DNA of 55,601 bases from Chlorobiota bacterium (lineage in GTDB: Bacteria; Bacteroidota; Bacteroidia; Bacteroidales; JAADJA01), in NCBI GenBank assembly GCA_013151015.1, contig JAADJA010000096.1:1-55601 (forward strand), read 5' to 3'. Each line of letters opens with the position of its first letter. Positions within the stretch are counted from its first letter, which is position 1. A program made the position numbers and the translations under genes. Below are positions 52,593-55,601 of this stretch, in pieces. The notes below the pieces were generated by a model, which was given only the letters and a program-made list of their open reading frames with translations, ran no database searches and had not been told where the DNA came from.

Positions 52593-53288
52593 TTACAACA
52601 AGCCTCTAATCTCAATCAACTCACTTATTTCAAAAGTGATTTTGCCATTATGTGGTGTTTTTTCAATATTGAAGAACATCTGGTCCATGCCCACATTTTT
52701 TGCCCCGAGGATATCCACTTCCAGGTTATCGCCTATCATCAGGCTTTCTTCGGGAACAGCCCCGGCCTTTGATAATGCATAATGGAAAATGGCCGGATCG
52801 GGTTTTTTGACCCCGGCCTCTTCCGAAGTGGTAATGGTCTTGAAATACTTTCGCAAACCGGTTGTATTCAACTTTTTCTCCTGGACTTCCTCAAAACCAT
52901 TTGTGATCAGATGAAGGATATACTTGTCTTGCAAATATTCAAGTGTTTCATGTGCACCGGGGAAAAGGGTGTTTTTCAAAGGTGCGTTTTCAACATATTC
53001 AGTAGCAAATTTTCCGGCAAAATCCCGGTCATCGATCCCAAATTCCTGAAATGTAACATGGAAACGCTCCACATTTAAAAATGGTTTTTCGATTTTCCCT
53101 TTGCGGTATTGTCCCCAGAACCGGTCATTTATTTCGAGATACCTGTTGTAGAAATACTTGAAAACAGGAATACCTTTGTCTGTCAAATTATATTTATCGC
53201 ATAATTCTGAAAGGGTTTCAAAAGTACTCCTTTCAAAATCGTAAAGGGTGTGGTCGAGGTCAAAGAATATATGTTTGTACTTTTTCAT
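52593..53288 (-). CDS. yjjG: HAD-superfamily pyrimidine nucleotidase (YjjG)
   Basis: This 231-residue phosphatase has motif I 'FFDLDHTLYDF', motif II 'LITNGFEE', motif III Lys in 'KKPDPAIF' and motif IV 'MIGDNLEVDILGAKNVG', as in YjjG, which dephosphorylates non-canonical pyrimidine nucleotides. -7 box TACTTTTG lies on the minus strand at 53316-53309. Confidence 0.92.
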   Translation of the reverse strand: MKKYKHIFFDLDHTLYDFERSTFETLSELCDKYNLTDKGIPVFKYFYNRYLEINDRFWGQYRKGKIEKPFLNVERFHVTFQEFGIDDRDFAGKFATEYVENAPLKNTLFPGAHETLEYLQDKYILHLITNGFEEVQEKKLNTTGLRKYFKTITTSEEAGVKKPDPAIFHYALSKAGAVPEESLMIGDNLEVDILGAKNVGMDQMFFNIEKTPHNGKITFEISELIEIRGLL

Positions 53289-53437
53289 CCGGGAAATATT
53301 TGAGAAAGCAAAAGTATGAAAATTCGGAAGGTGAATCTTTTTGACTTTTCGATTTTACTCAAACAAAATTTTAATTGAAATTAACAACACATTATTTTTT
53401 ACTTTAGCACCTTGTTACAGAATATCTTTGAGCTTAA

Positions 53438-54407
53438 ATGGAAGTCCTACTTCAAATAATCGCCATACTTATATTCATCTTTATGATGGTTTCAGCGATT
53501 GTTTCTTATGGGGAAAAAGAAGCACTTGCCACAAAAAGGTTTATCCTGGTTTCCATCCTTCTGCCCCTGCCCTTTTTGTTTTTGGCTTTTGTTGAATTCG
53601 GTTTTCAATATGAAATTAGTTTGGCTTTGCTTGCAATCACTTTAATTTTTATAGTAATCGGGCTAATCCCTTTTGGACAGAACAAAGCATACCGGCAAGT
53701 GATCCCCGCAAAAAGGATTGACGAAAGGGATACCATGTTTTCGAGAAATGAACTGAAACCCGGAACCGGAAACTTTGTTGATTATTACAAACGAAATCCC
53801 GATAAAAAAACAATTGATGATGCCTGGCGGGAAAAGCCAGGACTTATGCACCCCGGGTCTTCGCAATTCGATCCTTTCCAATTTGCATCTGCTGAAGCTG
53901 GCTTCGAAACCATTGAAGCTTTGCGCAATGAAGTAAACGGTCCTGTGAATAATAAAAAGACGGATGTTAATCCGGAAGCCATAACCAATTATGTAAAGAA
54001 CTGGGCCAAGAAACTGGGAGCCCTTGACTGTGGAATCACCGAATTGCAGGATTATCATTTGTATTCCGTTGGTGGGCGTGGCGAGAGATATGGAAAGAAA
54101 TACGAAAGACAGCACAAGTTTGCCATTGCGTTCACGGTTGAGATGGACAAGGAAATGGTTTCGGCCGCACCACAAGGAAGTATCGTGATGGAGTCCGGGC
54201 AGCAATATTTGGAATCCGGGAAGATTGCCATACAGTTGGGAAAATTTATCAGAAAACTGGGCTACGAAGCCAGGGCACATGTGGACGGAAATTACAAAGC
54301 TATTTGCCCGTTGGTGGCCCGTGATGCAGGTTTGGGCGAAATCGGGCGGATGGGAATTTTGATGACACCCAAACTGGGGCCAAGGGTTCGGATTGCCGTT
54401 GTTACTA
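53438..54407 (+). pseudogene. Reductive dehalogenase-like Fe-S protein, cut by IS630
   Basis: About 323 codons remain. Two or three N-terminal membrane helices (residues 1-85) are followed by 'RIDERDTMFSRNELKPGTGNFVDYYKRNPDKK' and 'GYEARAHVDGNYKAICPLVARDAGLGEIGRMGILMTPKLGPRVRIAVVTT'. These match the cobalamin-binding core of the QueG/RdhA family, just before the ferredoxin cysteines. The reading frame then enters the insertion element and stops at 54466 after 19 unrelated residues. The catalytic Fe-S part is lost or lies beyond the window. Confidence 0.8.
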
Positions 54408-55601
54408 CTGTCATGTCAAGCATAGTAATTGTGGTAAAAAGATTATCTTTGTCGAAAAAACGATGAAGAAATATCATGTAAATTTAACACCAGAAGAAAG
54501 AAAAGAGCTTGAAACAATAACAACAAAGGGAAAAAGGAATGCCCGTGTAATTCAAAGTGCTTATATACTGCTTAATTGTGACAACAGTAATCAGAAGAAA
54601 CCACGTAAAGATGCAGACATCGCTCAATTCTTGGGCATAACTGAAAGAACAATTGAAAACATAAGAAAGAAATTTGTTCTGGATGGTTGTGAAATAGCCT
54701 TAAATGGCAAACCAAGTGAGCGGGTTTACAAAAGAAATATTGATGGTGACACAGAAGCACATATAATAGCACTAAGTTGCGGCAAGCCACCAAAAGGTTA
54801 CGCAAGATGGTCTCTGCGGATGTTGGCAGATAAGGCCATTGAGCTAAATTATATTGATACTGTATCACATGAAACGGTTCGTTCCGTTTTAAAAAAACGA
54901 AATAAAACCGTGGAAGAAAAAAGGGTGGGTTATCCCACCTCTACAAAGCAGTGATTTTGTGGCCAATATGGAAAAAGTACTTGATGTATATAAGCGTCCG
55001 TACAATCCCAAAAGACCAGTAATATGTATGGATGAATCACCCAAGCAATTAATAGGGGAAACAAAAAAACCAATTAAAATGAAGCCCGGCAGTGAAGAAA
55101 AATATGATTATGAATACTGGAGAAATGGTGTTTGCAACATATTCATGTCTAATGAACCATTATCTGGAAAACGTTATGTTAAGGTCACTGGCCGGAAAAC
55201 AAAAAAGGATTGGGCCATGTTCATATCTGAAATAGCTGAACAAAATACAAATGCAGAAAAGATTACACTTGTAATGGACAACTTTGGAACACATAAGCCT
55301 GGTGCGCTTTATGAAACATACCCACCAAAGAAAGCTAAAGCAATCCTGGATATGTTTGAATTTGTATTTACACCAAAACATGGAAGTTGGCTAAATATGG
55401 CTGAAATTGAACTAAACGTTTTAATGGGGCAATGTTTAAAAAGACGGATTGAAAATATCGAAACCATTATAGATGAAGTTGATGCTTGGCAAAATGACAG
55501 GAACAACAAGAATGCTAAAATTAATTGGAGGTTTGAAAATGATAATGCCAGGATAAAGCTAAAACACCTTTACCCGAAATTAGAGTATTGACATGACACT
55601 A
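54406..55601. mobile_element. IS630-family insertion sequence with TA target duplication
   Basis: The element spans about 54408-55599 and is bounded by TA (54406-54407 and 55600-55601). The ends share TGTCATGTCAA (54409-54419) and its complement (55588-55598). The outermost base pair is mismatched (C left, G right). The single product is an IS630-type transposase in two frames. The window ends at the distal TA, so the flanking DNA is not visible. Confidence 0.88.
54463..55591 (+). CDS. IS630-family transposase, two frames joined at an A7 run
   Basis: Frame one (54463-54954) holds an N-terminal helix-turn-helix ('KKPRKDADIAQFLGITERTIENIRKKFV') and a 'GYARWSLRMLADKAI' segment. Frame two is open from 54893 to 55591 and holds the DDE catalytic part: Asp in 'VICMDES', Asp in 'LVMDNFGTH', Glu in 'NMAEIEL'. 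The conserved joining segment N-E-I-K-P-W-K-K-K-G-W-V-I-P-P (54896-54940) is found only in frame two. The shift must therefore be made at AAAAAAA (54891-54897), where +1 (or -2) would fuse the frames into about 375 residues. Programmed or slippage-based frameshift is likely; a simple mutation cannot be excluded. Confidence 0.85.

Noticed and set aside
54924-54939. Stem GGTGGG-TTAT-CCCACC as a frameshift-stimulating hairpin
   Set aside because: It begins 26 nt after the A7 run, too far for the usual 5-9 nt spacer, so its role is doubtful.
1-55601. CRISPR arrays, tRNA or rRNA genes
   Set aside because: No regularly spaced repeats with unique spacers, no cloverleaf with a GGTTCGAATC-type T arm and no rRNA-like sequence were seen.

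Overview
The window looks like chromosomal DNA from a member of the Bacteroidota, probably a facultatively anaerobic marine or sediment lineage. Five products carry C-terminal Por/type IX secretion (T9SS) sorting tails. TAnnTTTG promoter boxes lie close to many start codons. Ribosome sites are A-rich and mostly lack a Shine-Dalgarno motif. There is a fused CcoNO oxidase subunit, a DUF5777-type beta-barrel protein, two YceI genes, and a LytS/LytTR signalling pair with a Reg_prop sensor. Species cannot be assigned from the sequence alone.

Positions 1-24.2 kb form a respiratory island. A copper-loading P-type ATPase (ccoI) is followed, on the minus strand, by one tight nine-gene unit read from 15150 down to 3090: membrane dihaem cytochrome c, narG, narH, narJ, narI, two narK-type transporters and two Crp/Fnr regulators with four N-terminal cysteines. 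It is divergent from ccoS-ccoNO-ccoQ-ccoP, a strong terminator, then ccoG-ccoH-TauE/SafE. The 585-bp divergent region holds palindromes, direct repeats and a stem-loop leader. Oxygen respiration through cbb3 oxidase and nitrate respiration through NarGHI are therefore encoded back to back with their own candidate redox regulators. ilvE and rlmN close this part.

Positions 24.5-31 kb carry secreted haem proteins and a beta-barrel: a four-module CXXCH lipoprotein, a one-module CXXCH lipoprotein, a DUF5777 beta-barrel, a paraoxonase-like protein, and a convergent T9SS-exported octahaem cytochrome. The octahaem gene is divergent from a third Fnr-type regulator, and a perfect FNR box (TTGATAAATATCAA) lies between them. 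I read this as a candidate outer-membrane/extracellular electron-transfer locus.

Positions 31-38 kb contain a marR-CDGSH-methyltransferase-pirin operon with a palindromic operator at its promoter, a tlpA-like lipoprotein with a T9SS beta-propeller protein, YceI, a T9SS protein with one CXXCH, and an OB-fold protein. Positions 38-43.2 kb carry the LytTR regulator, its large propeller kinase, a frameshifted YceI gene and a MORN-repeat lipoprotein. Positions 43.2-51.9 kb are mostly housekeeping: a dihydroorotase-like gene with a changed metal ligand, a T9SS YCF48-repeat protein, a MurG-like glycosyltransferase, an AAA/DUF4143 ATPase, lgt and a KamA-like radical SAM enzyme.

The last 3.5 kb shows decay: a truncated MacB/FtsX permease remnant, yjjG, and a reductive-dehalogenase-like gene cut by a complete IS630-family element that ends at the final TA of the window. 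Intergenic DNA repeatedly shows heptamer-periodic and REP-like repeats.
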